Assembly (NCBI GenBank): GCA_021527695.1
Contig: JAKFAO010000001.1
Coordinates: 1,054,001-1,118,000 of the forward strand
Origin: Naematelia aurantialba
Taxonomy: Eukaryota; Basidiomycota; Tremellomycetes; Tremellales; Naemateliaceae
DNA: 64,000 nucleotides
Reading direction: 5' to 3'
In this document: positions 12,002 to 25,500 of the stretch, in pieces
Layout of the letters: every line of letters begins with the position of its first letter
How positions within the stretch are numbered: the first letter of the stretch is position 1
Made by a program: the position numbers and the translations under genes
The notes under the pieces: model-generated
Told to the model about the DNA's origin: nothing
Databases searched by the model: none
What the model saw: only the letters and a program-made list of their open reading frames with translations

Positions 12002-12560
12002 CGTGCCGTCGTGATGGCTCGACACGATGTCAGACCCGTTGTATTCGGACCCGTAGGGTTGTAGCATATTCACCTGACTGGCCTGATACTTGCATGTACC
12101 ACCACCGCGATCACTGCGATCACCGCGTGGACCGCCAGGACTGCGTACGATGTATTCGATGACCGGCTGCTGCGTTGGCATTGTTGCACGTGCGCAAGGT
12201 AAGGGACATGCATGCAGGTAAGACAGTGACCGCTACTCTTGATTGAACGCCTCGCAGCAGTAGAAATAGCAGCGGCGTAGCAGTAGCTGTAGCAGCAGCG
12301 ATAGCAGAAGCTGTAGCTGTAGCAGCAGCGATAGCAGAAGCTGTAGCTGTAGCAGCAGCAGTAGCAGAAGCTGTAGCTGTAGCAGCAGCAGTAGCATAAC
12401 CACCACAGCAAGGGCAATACAGCCAACGCAACCGCCAGCACCGCATGGCACCCGCCCACCGCCGTCTAGTCTCGTCGGGCCGTCCTTGATGGATTCCTCC
12501 ATTTTCCAAGTTGCAGTTGTACACAGTCACATTTTCCGCGTCCCTCGTCCTCCGCCCATC
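12002..12560. other. Tail-to-tail intergenic region with minisatellite
   Basis: 559 bp lie between the stop codons of the low-complexity gene and DPM1. It holds the 30-bp tandem array described separately and no gene I can support. Confidence 0.6.
12284..12396. repeat. 30-bp minisatellite, just under four copies
   Basis: Units of 30 bp (beginning AGCAGAAGCTGTAGC) repeat with near identity. The last bases alternate between CGAT and CAGT in copy pairs, which suggests duplication of a two-unit block. The array lies between two convergent genes. Confidence 0.9.
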
Positions 12561-13934
<1,374 letters not shown>

Positions 13935-14275
13935 TTCGATGATCGTGTGAGACTTTGACATTGACCAGAGTGCCGCTGCTGGAGAGGCGAAGAAGCAGAT
14001 TGCAATCCTGCCTGGACAAGGATCAATTCAAAGACAACGCTGCTCGCTGCTGTCCATCGCTTCGTCGCGTTCAAACGCTTTGAGGGTTTCATCTTTGGTG
14101 CCTGATATTTGCTTCCGCTGGCAGGTCCTCCTACCGAATCGACACTCTTGCTTCCTCTTCGTCATCCGTTCATCCTCACAACTCCTCTGTGTCTCGTTGC
14201 CACACACGCTGAGTGCAAGAAGCGCTCATCTACTATTACTGACAGCTACTGAAGCCACCTCTGGACCGACGCTGA
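13935..14275. promoter_or_regulatory. Divergent intergenic region, DPM1 and PHD/chromodomain gene
   Basis: 341 bp separate two start codons facing apart. It presumably drives both genes. No repeat or other gene is seen. Confidence 0.55.
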
Positions 14276-16515
14276 ATGACAGCACCGCGTTCACCTGATA
14301 CTTGGACCTTGCTCAACTCTCTCGACCCATACTTTTCGCCACCCAGCCTTGACCTGGATGCCTCCGTGCCCGTGGGCCATCACGCTCAGACCTCTTCAGC
14401 CGCGATATCTGAACTCATTGACCTGGGACCGTACTTCAGCTCGCAGACTCTTCCGCTGGAGGAGCCATGTTTTCGTCCCGCTGACCCGAGTGGGTTCGCA
14501 CCACAGGATGTGTCGGCCCCAAGCCTTCCGCCTACTCTATCACTATACCAACCACCTAATACAGCCAGGTCTTTGGTCTGGAATGATCCGGAAATCATAT
14601 CCGGACTGATTAATATTACGTTGCAGCAAGATCAAGCTTTCAAAGCGCTCCAAGACCGTTTTAGCAACTTCGAAACTATGACGCAAGACCAACTTAGCCA
14701 GCTGGGACGTCAACTGGCATCCTTGCGGGAAGGCTGTTCCAACGCAAAGGCGACACAAAAACGTGGCAAGACCAAACTTGCTCGACCTAACAAGGGAGGC
14801 AAGAAGCAAGGCACCCTCAAGGAGGTCCATCGGTTCGGTACTGGCGGGATTGGTAACCTACCGAGAGCGACTGCCGTGGTGACGCGGCCACCTGCGCTAG
14901 AGCCAGTAACCGACTTGCTTGGGTCACTGGTCGAATTGTCTAAACATAACCAAACGAACGTAGAGCACGAGAGCCAGTGCTACGAGTCATCAAGGTGCTG
15001 TCTTCTAGGGGTCAGAGCTGAAGTGGAAATAGCACAGAGCTTACGCCCCTTGAGGATGACGAGACCCTCGAGCAGACTCTTCCGGCAACGCCGACTTCCC
15101 AGCCAGAAGCCATTTCCTTCCCGTCATCTCTGACTGACCAGCCCCGGCGATCCAAGTTTACCGGCAGTCTCAAGGACACGCACCCCTTGGACCGATTCCG
15201 CAGCCTGAGGGTCTTCTCTCGGCTGGCGTCGATGAGCGACATCCTCCCAAATACGAAGACAGCGGGGCGAAAGCGGTCACCTAGTGATAGGAGTCGGGAT
15301 GCGAATACCACCGAGCGCCGGGACGTCAAGAGAGTGTTCAATGGCGTGACCAAACTCAATTCGCCTTGTTTGGGGGTAAGTGACAGGCGCGTCAGAGTGC
15401 CTGGAGCAAGTTGGCCCAAGCGGGGTCCCAACACCGTACGCGGTAGGATGGTGAGCTGTATGTGCCGGTGTAGTGTGAGACGCGCTACCTTTTGTCTACG
15501 CAGCAGGAGATCTCTTGTGACGAGGTGAGCAGACAAATTCCGCTTGTACTCGCCAGCGTCAGAGCTCCAATCACGGAAGCGATAAAACTATCGTAGTGTC
15601 AAGCGAGGTTCGTGTGGAGTAATATGCGCCTGTGTGGTCGGTCTCTGAGCTGGCAGAATACACTGGTCATGTGCTGGTCTCGACAACGACGCCGCGTATG
15701 TACTCGCGAAATACATTTGTCCAGATTGCGAATACGTGCGAGCAACGGGTGAGTCTGATACCTACGTCACGCTCGTTCGTTGGCAGTCCCGAACTGACAT
15801 GTGCATACACGCAGCACCTTACTCGAACATCGCCCGTTCGCAGGAAGAACGATGTGTACGACCTGACTGTATTCTACAGTAAGCTGCACAGTGTCCGTCC
15901 GACAAGTACACGAGTGGCTACCAAGCAGTTCGCACCAAGCACCCGAGGTCCGAGAGGGCGACAACGACCGTTGGCGCATGGAGCGGATCATCGGGTACGC
16001 CTCTGCTCGAACAGCTAGCTCGACGGCGGATTCTGCGCATGCTGAATTGAAATTCACGTAGTCGGCGCGAGACAAGGACCCCGCGTCCGTACAAGGGCAG
16101 ATCGCCAACAGGGACGTACGGGTACAAATCGCCGACAGGGAGGGACGAGTACAAGGCGTCAACAGCGTCGTACGAGTACCTCGTCAAGTGGGAAGACTGG
16201 GATGTGCAAGACTGTACCTGGTACGTGTCCGTGGCTTCCGATGACTACCCTTAGTCTCCCCTACACTGCCGTACTATGTACACGTGCAAATCTCCCCTAC
16301 ACTACCGTGCTATGTACGCGTGTGAGGCGCATGCTGAGCACACCAGGGAGCCAGGGGACAATATCGATAATCTCGACATACATCTCAACGAATTCCGCGA
16401 TACCTGCGCCCAAGAAAATCTCGATCTGGGCGAGCACCGGTCTGTCGTGCTCGTTTCCGAAGCCCTTGAAGCCTGGAACGAACATGGCGTGCTGGTTCGA
16501 CCGCGATCGCGCTGA
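14276..16515 (+). CDS. Chromatin-reader protein with PHD-like finger and chromodomain
   Basis: A nuclear histone-reading role is inferred from domains. Order: a disordered N-terminus (MTAPRSPDTWTLLNSLDPYF), a short helical stretch and a Lys/Arg-rich segment; a PHD-like finger (EISCDEC, IHWSCAGL, KYICPDCEY); a Cys pair in RCVRPDC; then a chromodomain beginning RWRMERIIGRRE and continuing YEYLVKWEDWDVQDCTWEP. The tail ends AWNEHGVLVRPRSR. Introns I could join: 14977-15023, 15451-15503, 15535-15596, 15608-15656, one between about 15749 and 15815, one near 15880-15928, 15995-16061 and 16221-16346. The exon 15597-15607 would be only 11 nt. The finger lacks the usual Trp before its His (Arg there) and the first Cys pair is incomplete. 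About 35 residues are inserted in the chromodomain before its VKW strand. Confidence 0.75.
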
Positions 16516-17003
16516 ACTCTTCCATCGATAATGAGTCCTAAGAGAGCGGGCGCAAACAGCAGCCATGGGTAGTAGTGGAGCAACGAACTGCATCTTCTCT
16601 CAAGTGATATCATATATCATATCTGATGTCAGTTGCATATGTTCATCAAATTATTGCATCATGCCATGTCAGAGTGAAGCGCAATATACTTGTACTTGTC
16701 TAATGCCCGCCCCCTTCGCCATCCCCCCTCTCTCGTCTCTTACCTTCCTTTCAGTGACCTCTCCCCACAGCTACGACCACAGCTGTGCGTTCTCTCCCGA
16801 GATGGCAGGCGAAGCGAGTGGCGAGTTCGTGAAGCGCGAGTTGCCACCCAGTGCCGGCGACTTTAGAGAGTCGAGTCTTGAGACCAAGTCAGCTCCAGCT
16901 TCACGATCTGTGTCATATGATTCAAAGGCCGCCTCCATAGCATCACCTTATGCTATGTCGACACGGAGGCTTCATAGCAGGCGCGGGAGGTTGTAATAGG
17001 GAC
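16516..17003. other. Tail-to-tail intergenic region
   Basis: 488 bp lie between the stops of the chromodomain gene and the GIN4-type kinase. A plus-strand frame of 64 residues (16802-16996, start MAGEASGEFVKREL) is present but unsupported. A small inverted repeat at 16936-16957 (CATAGCAT, 6-nt loop, ATGCTATG) could form a hairpin near the kinase 3' end. Confidence 0.5.
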
Positions 17004-20000
17004 TTACCGCCACTCGGCTCGAATGCGCCCGTAAACCGCTTTGAAAGCGCTCAACGCTCCCTTCTCCTGCACCATCGTCATGCTCGTCGTGACTGGGCCT
17101 GATCCCTGCGCTTGGCCAACTTGAGCTCCCCGCAAGCTCGGATTGGGAGAGCCAACGGGCGATCGAGGTCCGGGACTCGTATTCGACCAGGAAGCATGCG
17201 GGAGGAATTCGATGCGGAATTTGACAGACTTGGGAATGATGATTCCGGTCACGTCTCGTATCTCGTCCACACGACACTTCAATAGCCCCCATCCGTCGGC
17301 ATCTTCAACGATCACGCTCGCTCCAAACGATTCGAGGAGCTTGATACATTCTACTCGACTTGACGCGCAGTCATCGGCCGAGATCAACGTGAACATCTAC
17401 GTGGCCCCTAGTCAGTTCAATGTGATGTTATTCAGCGGAGTGAGAACAAACCGCTGGTTTCCAGGAGAAGAGATTCGAGAACCAAGATTGTCTGGCATCG
17501 TTGTGCGGGCCGACGAGAAGCGGCGAGGGCGGTGCAGATCCGAAATGTGGTGAGCTTGACGGAGAGAGGAGCTGATCGTGTTGCAGGATTTTTGGAGAAA
17601 GGTCCAGCGGCGCGGCTGAGCGCATATGTCAGCATACGGGCTACAAGCAAGGGATGTGAAGAGTGTGAGGCGAGGCTAGACTCACGTCTTGACTTGCGCT
17701 TCGATTCGCCAGGACCGCTCATCATTGGCTTACGAGGCTTCTCTAGCACGCCTTGCGTCGAGAACCGCTGATGGGCAAGATCTTGTCCCGCAACATTCGT
17801 CCTTGGACTGGCATCGCCCAGGTAAGACCGTCGCTTCTCCGGGGCGGGCCTTGGCCCACCAATAACGCCACCATCGGTCGTGGCGGCACGTTGTGGAACT
17901 GGACGCGAGATTATCGGCGGTAAGGTCGGCACCTCATCCGTCACAGGAGTTGGTAAAGGACTGGATGGAGCGGTACTTTCTCCTTGACTGAGTGCGGGGG
18001 ATTCCATGGCTAGACTAGACCGAGGACTGGCCGAGCCGATCAACTGCAGCTGCTCTGCAATGTCATGGAAGAACTTCTGTAGTGCAGCATCGTTCACCTG
18101 AGGCACAGCAATACCGCCTAGAGGCGGGGACGACGGTGAATGGATGCTTGGCGCCGGCGAAGGAGACGGCGGTGCCGCGATGGACAATCCCAAGCCGGCC
18201 GGCACAGGACATGGTGTGGAAGTATCGGCTTGTGGGGTTGGCCGTTGAAGCGTGATCTTTGGTAGACGTGGGTCAACTGGAGTTATAGTAGATTGAATCT
18301 TGACTTGTTCCGGCTTGATCGGCGTTTTTGGAACATCTGGGACCACGGGGCTGGGTTTCTCACCCTTTGTTTCCACGGGCGGCGCACGCGGACCAGCGAC
18401 CTGGCGAGTTCGGGATGGTGTGGCGGGAGCAGGGCGTGATGCAGTCCGCGGCGACGAGTCGCCCTTGTCGTAATGTCTCTTCTCTTCGCGGGATGTGGTC
18501 TTGCGTACCGCCGTGACGCTAGGCGGCCGCGAAGTCCGCTTATGTCCTTCCTGGCGGCGCCGTTCAGTGCGATGCTGTTCGGGCTCCGGATTGAAGTTCT
18601 CGAGATGCTTATTCCTGTACTGAAGGAGGAGGAAGTAGAATGCCTTTTCCCAAGTTTTCCTGCAGCCCTTGTCAGCCACAAGACAGAATCCCAGCCCTGC
18701 ATGGGTAGACTTACTCAGTGGACATCAGCGATTGAACGATCTCTCTGTCAGAAGAGCCCTGCCACAAGGTCCGAAGATTGCGCAGGATGTCACGATCGAT
18801 TTCTCGTTCCGAGCGGACGGGTCGAGCGATCTCTTCCAGCCTAGGCGGCTCGACAACGTGCAGTCGTCGTCCAGAGTCCGTGTCTTGTCTTCGCTGGAAG
18901 AAGGGATGTCGCATAATGTCGGCCATCTGCTTCTGTCAGGGGGTCTCTGGAGATCTTGTGCAAAAAGTTGCAGCACAGCTCACGCTGATTCGCCTTTCAG
19001 GATCAACAACTAGCATTCGGGTGATGAGATCCTTAGCATCTGTTGGGAGGTCGGCAGGCATTGAGAAGCGCCCATTCTTGACCTTTTGAAGCAAGACTCG
19101 GATGTTCTCATCATCGAAAGGTAGGCGGCCGGTGAGCAGAGCGAAGAGAATGACACCGCAGGACCAGATGTCGGATGCTGCGCCGTGGTAGCTCAAGCCC
19201 TGCATTATCAGCTTGGCTCTAATCGACTGGTTGTCTCAGCTCCGACGCCAGCCCGAGCCCCACAGGACTACCTGGCTATCCTTCTGCTAGCTTACCGCAA
19301 CGATTTCCGGACTAGCATAATGTGGACTCCCACAGCTAGTCTCCAGTAACCTGTCGCTTGGCTCGAGCGCTGCCATTCCAAAGTCGGCAATTTTGATGTT
19401 CTTCTCGGCATCAAGCAGCAGATTTTCAGGTTTGAGGTCACGATGACAGATGTTGAAGCGATGGCAATAGTCTACGCCCGCGATGATCTGCTGAAAATAT
19501 CTGCTTGCCTCGTCGGGCTGGAGGCGGCCGCAGGAGACTAGGTAGTCGAATAGTTCACCGCCTTCTACGTATTCTAGGACGAGGTAGCTGAGATGTTAGT
19601 GAAGTGGCGAGGGGTGACACAGAAGAGTAGATGAGGGGAAAGAGAATCAAGAGAGAGAGTAAAGGAGAGAAGAGGAGAAGAAGAGAAGAAGGGAAGGAAA
19701 GAAAGTGGCAGACAAGTAAGCCAGATCGCGGGAGCTGGGGAAGAAGAGAGAGATTGATGAGCTAAAGAGAGAGACGATGCAGTTTGAGTCAAGAGAGGAG
19801 GAAGAATATCAAACGTTGAAACGGCACAGGCGAGCATGGCCCAAAGCAACTCACAGCTCCTTGGCCGTCTCCCATACGTCGTACAGCGACATGACATTCG
19901 GATGATCAATGAGCTTCATAATGACAATCTCGCGCTCGATCCCCAGGACCGCCTTGTCGTGCTTTGCGCCTGCCTCTGCCACGGACATGCGAGAGGAGAA

Positions 20001-20721
20001 GAGCAGGGCGTGTTTGGGGACAATCTTGATAGCAGCGTATTGGCCTGTTTTGGAGTGTTTGGCGATTTTGACGCGTCCTGGGTAGTGTCAGGACTCTTCA
20101 AACGAACGCAGTCTTGGAAGGGGACGCGCCATGAGGAAAGGGATAAGAAGTCGTTTGGCGTGAGGAAGGAGCGAACGGAAGAGGAAGGGTAGAAGAAGAG
20201 GAAGGTAATAGTGTGGGTAAGAGGAAGGTACAAAGAAGGGGGGGAACAAAGAGAAACGAGAATGAGAAGGAAAGAGAACGAGGAGCACGAGGAAGCGAAA
20301 CACAACGGGGAGAAGAAGAGGAAGAGGAAGAGGAAGGGGAAGAGGAAGAGGAAGAGGAAGAGGAAGAGGAAGAGGAAGAGGAAGGGAATGCAACACGCCG
20401 ACGAAGCAACAAGACAGAGGAAGCAGAAGAACAAAGATAGAAGAGGAAGATGACGATGAAGGATGAGAGAGAGGAAGTGAGGAGGAAGAGGAAGAAGGAA
20501 AACGAGAGGACAGGCAGAACGTCAAGGTCGTCAGACTCACCGCTCGCCCCCTTTCCTATAGTCTTACCAATCCGCCATGGCCCGATCACCTTTGGGTCAC
20601 CCGGATGATCCGCTGCAGCCTTACCCCCGGTCGCAGCTGATTCTTTCTCGAACCGCGTCGGGCCCCGTTTCTGGCGCGAGGCCCGGGGAGGTGATGGTGT
20701 TGGGAGCTGTGCTTCCGCCAT
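17004..20721 (-). CDS. GIN4: GIN4/HSL1/NIM1-type protein kinase
   Basis: A Ser/Thr kinase of the CAMK-like Nim1 group; in fungi these kinases act at the septin ring or medial cortex and link cell size and morphology to Wee1 control. Seen: glycine loop IGKGASGRVKIA, AAIKIV lysine, [18 protein letters not shown], activation segment [11 protein letters not shown], and [10 protein letters not shown] closing the kinase domain. A long Pro/Ser-rich linker follows, then a C-terminal region ([20 protein letters not shown]) that resembles the KA1-type membrane-binding domain of this family. The start is ATG 20721 (MAEAQLP); a frame extension to 20748 begins with TTG. Introns include 20078-20540, filled with a pyrimidine hexamer array, and one of about 260 nt at 19588-19850. 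The stop TAA at 17004 lies within a GTAAGT donor, so the true C-terminus may differ. Confidence 0.88.
20311..20385. repeat. (GAAGAG/GAGGAA)n purine array in a kinase intron
   Basis: A 6-nt-period purine tract lies inside the first intron of the GIN4-type kinase. On the gene strand it is a CTTCCT-type pyrimidine run, so it also looks like an extended polypyrimidine tract. The whole 20078-20540 intron is biased the same way. Confidence 0.9.
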
Positions 20722-22552
20722 TATCTGTCGTCTTCCGTCTGTCTTCAATCTCTGTTTCCCTCACGCCTATCGTCTGTCGTCCACGTCTGTCGTCTATCGC
20801 TTGCGGCTACTTTGTTTCTTCTTTCGTCTTTCGTCTTTCGTCTTTCGTCTTTCGTCTTTCGTCTTTCGTTCTCAAGCTTGTTCCGACGGTCGTCCCTCCT
20901 GATGTTGTATACAACTACCACTCTGGTGGGTGATGTCGGTCAGGTCGTTCACCGTGCAGTCGACGTCAGAATTCAAGCCAAGTAGATAAGATCAAAGCAC
21001 TCCACTCCAGGTGAACAACGTAGTCAAGGTCGATAGTCAACAGTCACCGCAGTCAGTGATAGATGAGAGTAAAATCAGCCGTGCCACGGATCAATGCAGC
21101 AATATAGCATTCCATCTTGTGCCCCGAGGTGTGTTCTCGGCTCGGGTAGGCGGGCAAGGTGTTGATCAGCCTTGCGCGCGCGCAGATACAGATCGCGCAG
21201 CCGTGGCTGGATTGAGAGATGGATTGTCAATTGGGCGGGTCGGGCGAGTGGCAGAACCATAGGCAGAGACATTGCGTGTAGGATGGCCGTTTGCATGGGA
21301 GGGACCTCTGATCATACTGTCCATGACTTACTTGGTAGTCGAGCCGGGTCGGTCTCTCTGTCTCGTGCGAGTGATGGGATGACTGTGGTTGCGATTCAGC
21401 TGTTCGACAGCCGACATGACCCTCATATGCAGCACTACACCACCTGTGGCTATACTCGTCCAAACTCAGCAGGACAACTCGCAGTCGTGAATAATGAAGA
21501 AGGCGGAGAGGACGAAACGATTCCTCCGGCTGCTGGCTCCGGTGTCGTCATTGTTTTTCCCCAAAACCAACCGCCTTCTTTCTTTCTTTCTTTCCTTCCC
21601 TCCCCTTTGCTGGCCCTTTGACTCGCAGCTTGCTCCACTACAGTCAAGAAGGGCCCGCAATACTCTGCTCCCCCGTTGGCCTTCAGTCGCTTGCTCGGCA
21701 GCATCCAGACCAAGATACCAGGTAGTTGTCGGTCAACAGTGGTATGACAGTGTCATAGCACATGTGGTCCATTATTAGGGGACGTTTACCCTGAAAGCGA
21801 AAAGCTACACCCCCCTCGACCCTTCTTCCAGACTCTGATGATTCGGCCTGGTGCGGTAAACGCCTCCTTGATTTTTTGCCGTCATCATCGTACTACTTTG
21901 AACTGTCATTCTGGCAACTTTGAGCGCATGGTCGACGCATGCCACCACCACCATCCTCATCTCTTCTCTAGTCACCTCTCGACGTTTGCGACGTGAACAC
22001 TGGCCTGGGCAGGCGAGTTGGACTTTATAAATTGACCCCTGGGTATCTCATGGCTATCAGGGGCCGTACCCATCGGCATCGGCATCGGTATACCACCATC
22101 GTTCATTCATCATCTGAATTCCTGCACAAACCGTTCCAACAGCAGCAAAAAGCGCATTGCACATGTTCTCGTGATACATCTCTAGCCAGTATTCCGTGTG
22201 AGTCGAGCGAGGCATCTAGAGATCATGTTCCGTCGCCTTATCCCTCCCGCCCTTGCCTTCTCCCCCCATCGACGCCTCTTTCCAGCTCGACGTCGCGTTC
22301 CCGGCTGTCGGAGGCAAAATACCTCCCCTCCACCTTCACCCGTAATGGATCCAAACCTTGCTGCCTGATCGAGTGTTAGCCTTGCCGGAACGGCACTCGA
22401 CATACTACGGCTTCTCCTTGACTCGCCGACATGTCTCGGACCGCTCCATCCTTGCCTTCGTTTTTCATTCTCTCTCATTTCTTTGGACAATCGGACAGTC
22501 AATAATGGAGTGAAACTTACCATCCCAGCATAGCCACTGCGCTTCCCGCAAC
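20722..22552. promoter_or_regulatory. Long divergent region, kinase and PH-domain gene
   Basis: This is the longest gene-free stretch in the window, 1831 bp between two start codons facing apart. It contains the heptamer array next to the kinase, a TTTC-repeat run near 21580-21600, and several open frames under 150 residues with no recognisable domain. Length and position suggest an extended regulatory region with long 5' UTRs. A non-coding RNA cannot be excluded. Confidence 0.5.
20822..20870. repeat. (TTTCGTC)7 heptamer array
   Basis: Seven copies of a 7-bp unit run head to tail, the last ending in T instead of C. The array lies 101 bp upstream of the kinase start, in its probable 5' UTR or core promoter. 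Because the unit is 7 bp it would shift any reading frame, which fits non-coding sequence. Confidence 0.93.
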
Positions 22553-25500
22553 ATGCCGTCACTCTTCCATAGACCTCGGCGCTCGTCTGAGGGCATCCCG
22601 CCGGCTCCGATCGATCCGTCACACCTTTCGAACAAACGCGCCTCCATGGAGACTGACCCCAACACCCCCTCACCCTCACCCGGAGGCAAGGTCAAGTCGT
22701 TCCTCAAGTCTGGAGGAGACGGCAAGGGGGATACTTTGGACTCGCTGAAGAAGCGGCTAACCTCCCCATCAACCATCTTCAAACAGACCGCAGAAGCCGA
22801 GCGCAGACTGTCTATCCAGCATGCCATTCCCGAAGATTCCGTCTCCCAACCGGCATCAGCATTGCGGAAAGGCCTAACCACCGGCCAAACAAAAACATCA
22901 GCAACGCCAGGGTGCAATACCGATATCTTCTCAAACTCCGCCACAGGCAACCAAGCGGTACAGCCCATTCAGTCGTCATGGTTATCCGCCTACGCTGCGG
23001 TGGAGGAGGCCTGGGAGAATGGTGATGTCGCGCCAGAGAGCCATGGACCTGGAAATACTGCCATGTCAAACGGCTCGAGCGCAAACGAGAATGTACAGCG
23101 GTCGTCTATAGACCGTCTCGACAGTTTTCCAGTGATGAAGCCATCCACGCCGAAACCTCAAGGCGCTCTGCTTCCGACCGCTCCTCTCTCTGCAGACACT
23201 CCAGGCCGAGACATTGCCAATGGCGCCCGGCCCACTCTGAGCCTACAGATTTCATCGACAACTTCGCAGCCTCCCAACCCGACTCCAATGAGCCCCTCCA
23301 CAGACTCGCCGTCAGCATTCACAGGGTCTTCTATTCCGGCGCCAAATCCCGAGCACCAGTCACGACCAGAAATGCCGTTTCGCAAGCCCACGCTCATCCA
23401 ATCACCACCCATGCCTCGGCCTATCAAGAACCTCCCGACCTTACAAGGCTGGTCTGGGTTCAACAACACGCCCGGCGGGCCGGCAACACCCAGCTGGGGC
23501 GCCTTGGCGAAAGAAGGCGGACCAAAGACGCCAGGTGCGATGGGATGGATGTCTCCGGCAACTCCCCGTACACCTGGTATAGGAAGTTTCCCATTCTCTA
23601 CGCAGGGGGTACCCGTGAATCTCGACAAAGGCAAGCAGAGGATGACAGAAGAAGAGGTGAGGAAAGCCAGACGAGCCATGGTGAGTTTTAGCGTATTAGG
23701 AATCCGGGAACGTACTCTGTGCTGAGATACAGCCTGTCATGCTTCGCGAGCCGTCTTTCATCCCCCACGAGCATGACCAGGGAGGAGAAGCTGGTGACGA
23801 TGATGGTGACACTGAGGACGAGAGTGAACCGGAAATGGAGGGGAATGAAGAGGACGATTCAGAGCCCGAGACGGAGACCGAAAGAGCTACGGCAGCGAGG
23901 AAGACGTTGGTTAGTGCTATCGGCCTCAAGGGGAAAGGAAAAGGAAGAGCACGAGCCGCCAGCACGTCGACCACCATGGGCACTTTGCAGGAGGAAGGAG
24001 GTGCGCACATCAACTGTATAGCCTGGGGATATCTCGTCGCTGATTAAAATGCGTAGACGGACCGTCGGGCCAAGGTTTTATTGCTGCCAAACCGCCTGCA
24101 ACTTCCTCTCGAAGGCCCGGAGAGCTGAAAATCGAGACCAAGCCTACCACCGCCCCCGTTAGTGCTCGATCCTTGTGGTCTCTGCCTACTCCGACACGAC
24201 AGAGTGGGTTCGTATCTGAAGGGTCTTGGACCCACTTCAGCAGCGAGACTCCGGGCCAGACTCCGCGTACACCGTTTGCGGGGGCTCGGGGTAGCTCCGT
24301 GTGGGGCGCGTTGAGTCGCACAGAAACTACGACGGCATCGACTCGATCGACCGCTGATTCAGATGGATATTTCGGTTCGCAACCGTCTACGTCTTCGACG
24401 CATACTCCCGGGTCGGCGTTGCCTGTAAATGGACCAACCATAGCCACGGGTGCGGAGCAGGAAACGGCGGTGACCGATCTCGCCGGTCTCGGTCTTGGCC
24501 CAATTGTTGGCACCGGCAGTGGTCCTCCCGAAGTTGTGGAGCTGACGTCAACCGAGAATGCAAATGTCGGTTTCGTCCCGCAGCCTGCTGAGAACACAGA
24601 TACCGGTGGTGTACCGGGGCCTGCTGAGAATTCAGATGTCGATGGTGTACCGAAGCGTGCTGGGAACGCAGATGTCGGTGTGTCGGAGCATACTGAGAAC
24701 GCAGTTGTCAGCGTGTCGGAGGAACCTGAGCCTGCTCGTCCAGCATCGACCGAGGATGCAGATGGCGAGGACAACGACAGTGACGATAGTGTGGATGCCG
24801 GATCCAGCGCGCACGGCCATACGAGTGGCTCTTCGCTCGCCCATAGTTCAGCCGTCGTACATGTCCCATTATCAGGGGCCACACCTCCAGCTCCAGCCCA
24901 TCCTTCGACTCCAGCCCACTCTTCAGGGACTGCGACGCCTCGGCCGACTCCATCCTCTCGACCATCCCTCTACACGCAGCATTCACAGTCCATGATCGAC
25001 CTGCGTCCGACCCCGCCGTCCGAGTCGACTCCCGATGCCAGGCGGGGTCCGGGAACGGGAATCGGAATGGGCATGTCGAAACTGGAAAGCATTCCGTCCA
25101 GAGAGGCCGTGCCGTCACGTATTGACCTGCCGCCTCGGGATCTGAACGATATAAAAATCGGGTTACCGACGCCTCACGAATGGGCGCCCAAGCCGCCCCC
25201 GACGCCGGCTGCTGGATTTGGCCAGTTCTTCTGGGCTAAAGGACGGAAAGACCTGGAGAAACCAACCTTGAAGAGGAGGAAGAGCGCAGACGATGTTTCG
25301 ACTCCGCCGCCAGACTATGCGCCGCCACATCCAGGGGTGGTTATTCCAAGACCAAGGGACGAAGAGGGAAAGGAAAAGTTGCCGGCATATTGGTGTGCTG
25401 TGAGTTGATATTGGCATGTCCCCCTCTTTGCCTTCTCTGCTTCCTCTGCCTTCTCTCCCTCGTCTCTCTCGTCTGCCCTCGTCTGCCCCGTCTGCCTCGC

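Noticed and set aside
12284..12396. Possible CRISPR-like or spacer array in the tandem repeats
   Set aside because: Units are contiguous with no spacers, and the genome is eukaryotic.
14276..16515. Chromodomain as part of a retrotransposon integrase
   Set aside because: No reverse transcriptase, RNase H, integrase DDE or long terminal repeat nearby; the gene has many small introns and an N-terminal PHD-like finger.
16802..16996. 64-residue plus-strand ORF between convergent genes
   Set aside because: No recognisable domain, no splice support, and it overlaps likely 3' UTRs; kept only as a remark.
20088..20540. Leu-Pro and Ser repeat frames upstream of the kinase domain
   Set aside because: They are read from the intron 20078-20540; splicing GKGASG to RVKIAK restores the glycine loop exactly.
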